NCBI GenBank assembly: GCA_964577295.1
Contig: CAZNYN010000021.1
Coordinates: 1 to 32,298, forward strand
DNA: 32,298 bases
Direction of reading: 5' to 3'
Source of the DNA: CAZNYN01 sp964577295
GTDB lineage: Bacteria; Synergistota; Synergistia; Synergistales; Synergistaceae
The stretch's first letter is position 1. Each line of letters opens with the position of its first letter. Below, one piece after another: positions 32,292-32,298 of the stretch. The position numbers and the translations under genes are program-made. A model generated the notes under the pieces. The model searched no databases. It was not told the DNA's origin and was given only the letters and a program-made list of their open reading frames with translations.

Positions 32292-32298
32292 CGGATAG

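Overview
The window looks like an ordinary core-genome stretch of a Gram-negative (diderm) bacterium of medium GC content. All 33 recognised genes lie on the minus strand, so transcription runs from position 32298 towards 1. Gaps are short and ATGA or TGATG stop/start overlaps are frequent. A PilQ-type secretin implies an outer membrane, yet the gene order efp, Asp23 (YqhY-like), nusB, xseA and the pairs xerD/punA and ispH/rpsA are those of Firmicutes. That mixture, plus archaeal/Thermotoga-type S-adenosylhomocysteine hydrolase, best fits the phylum Synergistota; this placement is inference, since no rRNA is present. No tRNA, rRNA, CRISPR array, transposase or phage gene was seen, and no gene-free stretch exceeds 300 bases.

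Region 1 (32291 to 22445) is a type IV pilus locus: a major prepilin, then pilM, pilN, pilO, a PilP-like gene, pilQ, pilB, pilT and three minor pilin-like genes. PilM/N/O/P form the inner-membrane alignment complex, PilQ the outer-membrane pore, PilB drives extension and PilT retraction. PilB starts with a textbook tandem MshEN motif, which suggests cyclic-di-GMP control. The platform protein PilC and the prepilin peptidase PilD are not in the window.

Region 2 (22353 to 18478) carries efp, an acidic zinc-ribbon protein, an Asp23-family protein, an unrecognised two-helix membrane protein, nusB and xseA.

Region 3 (18463 to 14894) is mtnA, ahcY and mtaD. These could recycle S-adenosylhomocysteine and methylthioadenosine through deaminated (inosine) intermediates; a punA gene at the far end of the window could in principle finish the purine side.

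Region 4 (14858 to 1) is housekeeping: alaS, ruvX, mutS, mutL, miaA, ispH, rpsA, then after a hairpin and likely promoter def, fmt, a Nudix ADP-ribose pyrophosphatase, xerD, punA and a partial pyrimidine-nucleoside phosphorylase. 

I found no convincing wholly new system. The points most worth a second look are the inosine-route methionine salvage operon, the MshEN-PilB, a related inverted-repeat element found in two intergenic gaps where it looks like a terminator, and the unknown membrane protein next to the Asp23 gene. Several starts were moved to an ATG or TTG with a well-spaced Shine-Dalgarno (SD) sequence; reasons are given per gene.
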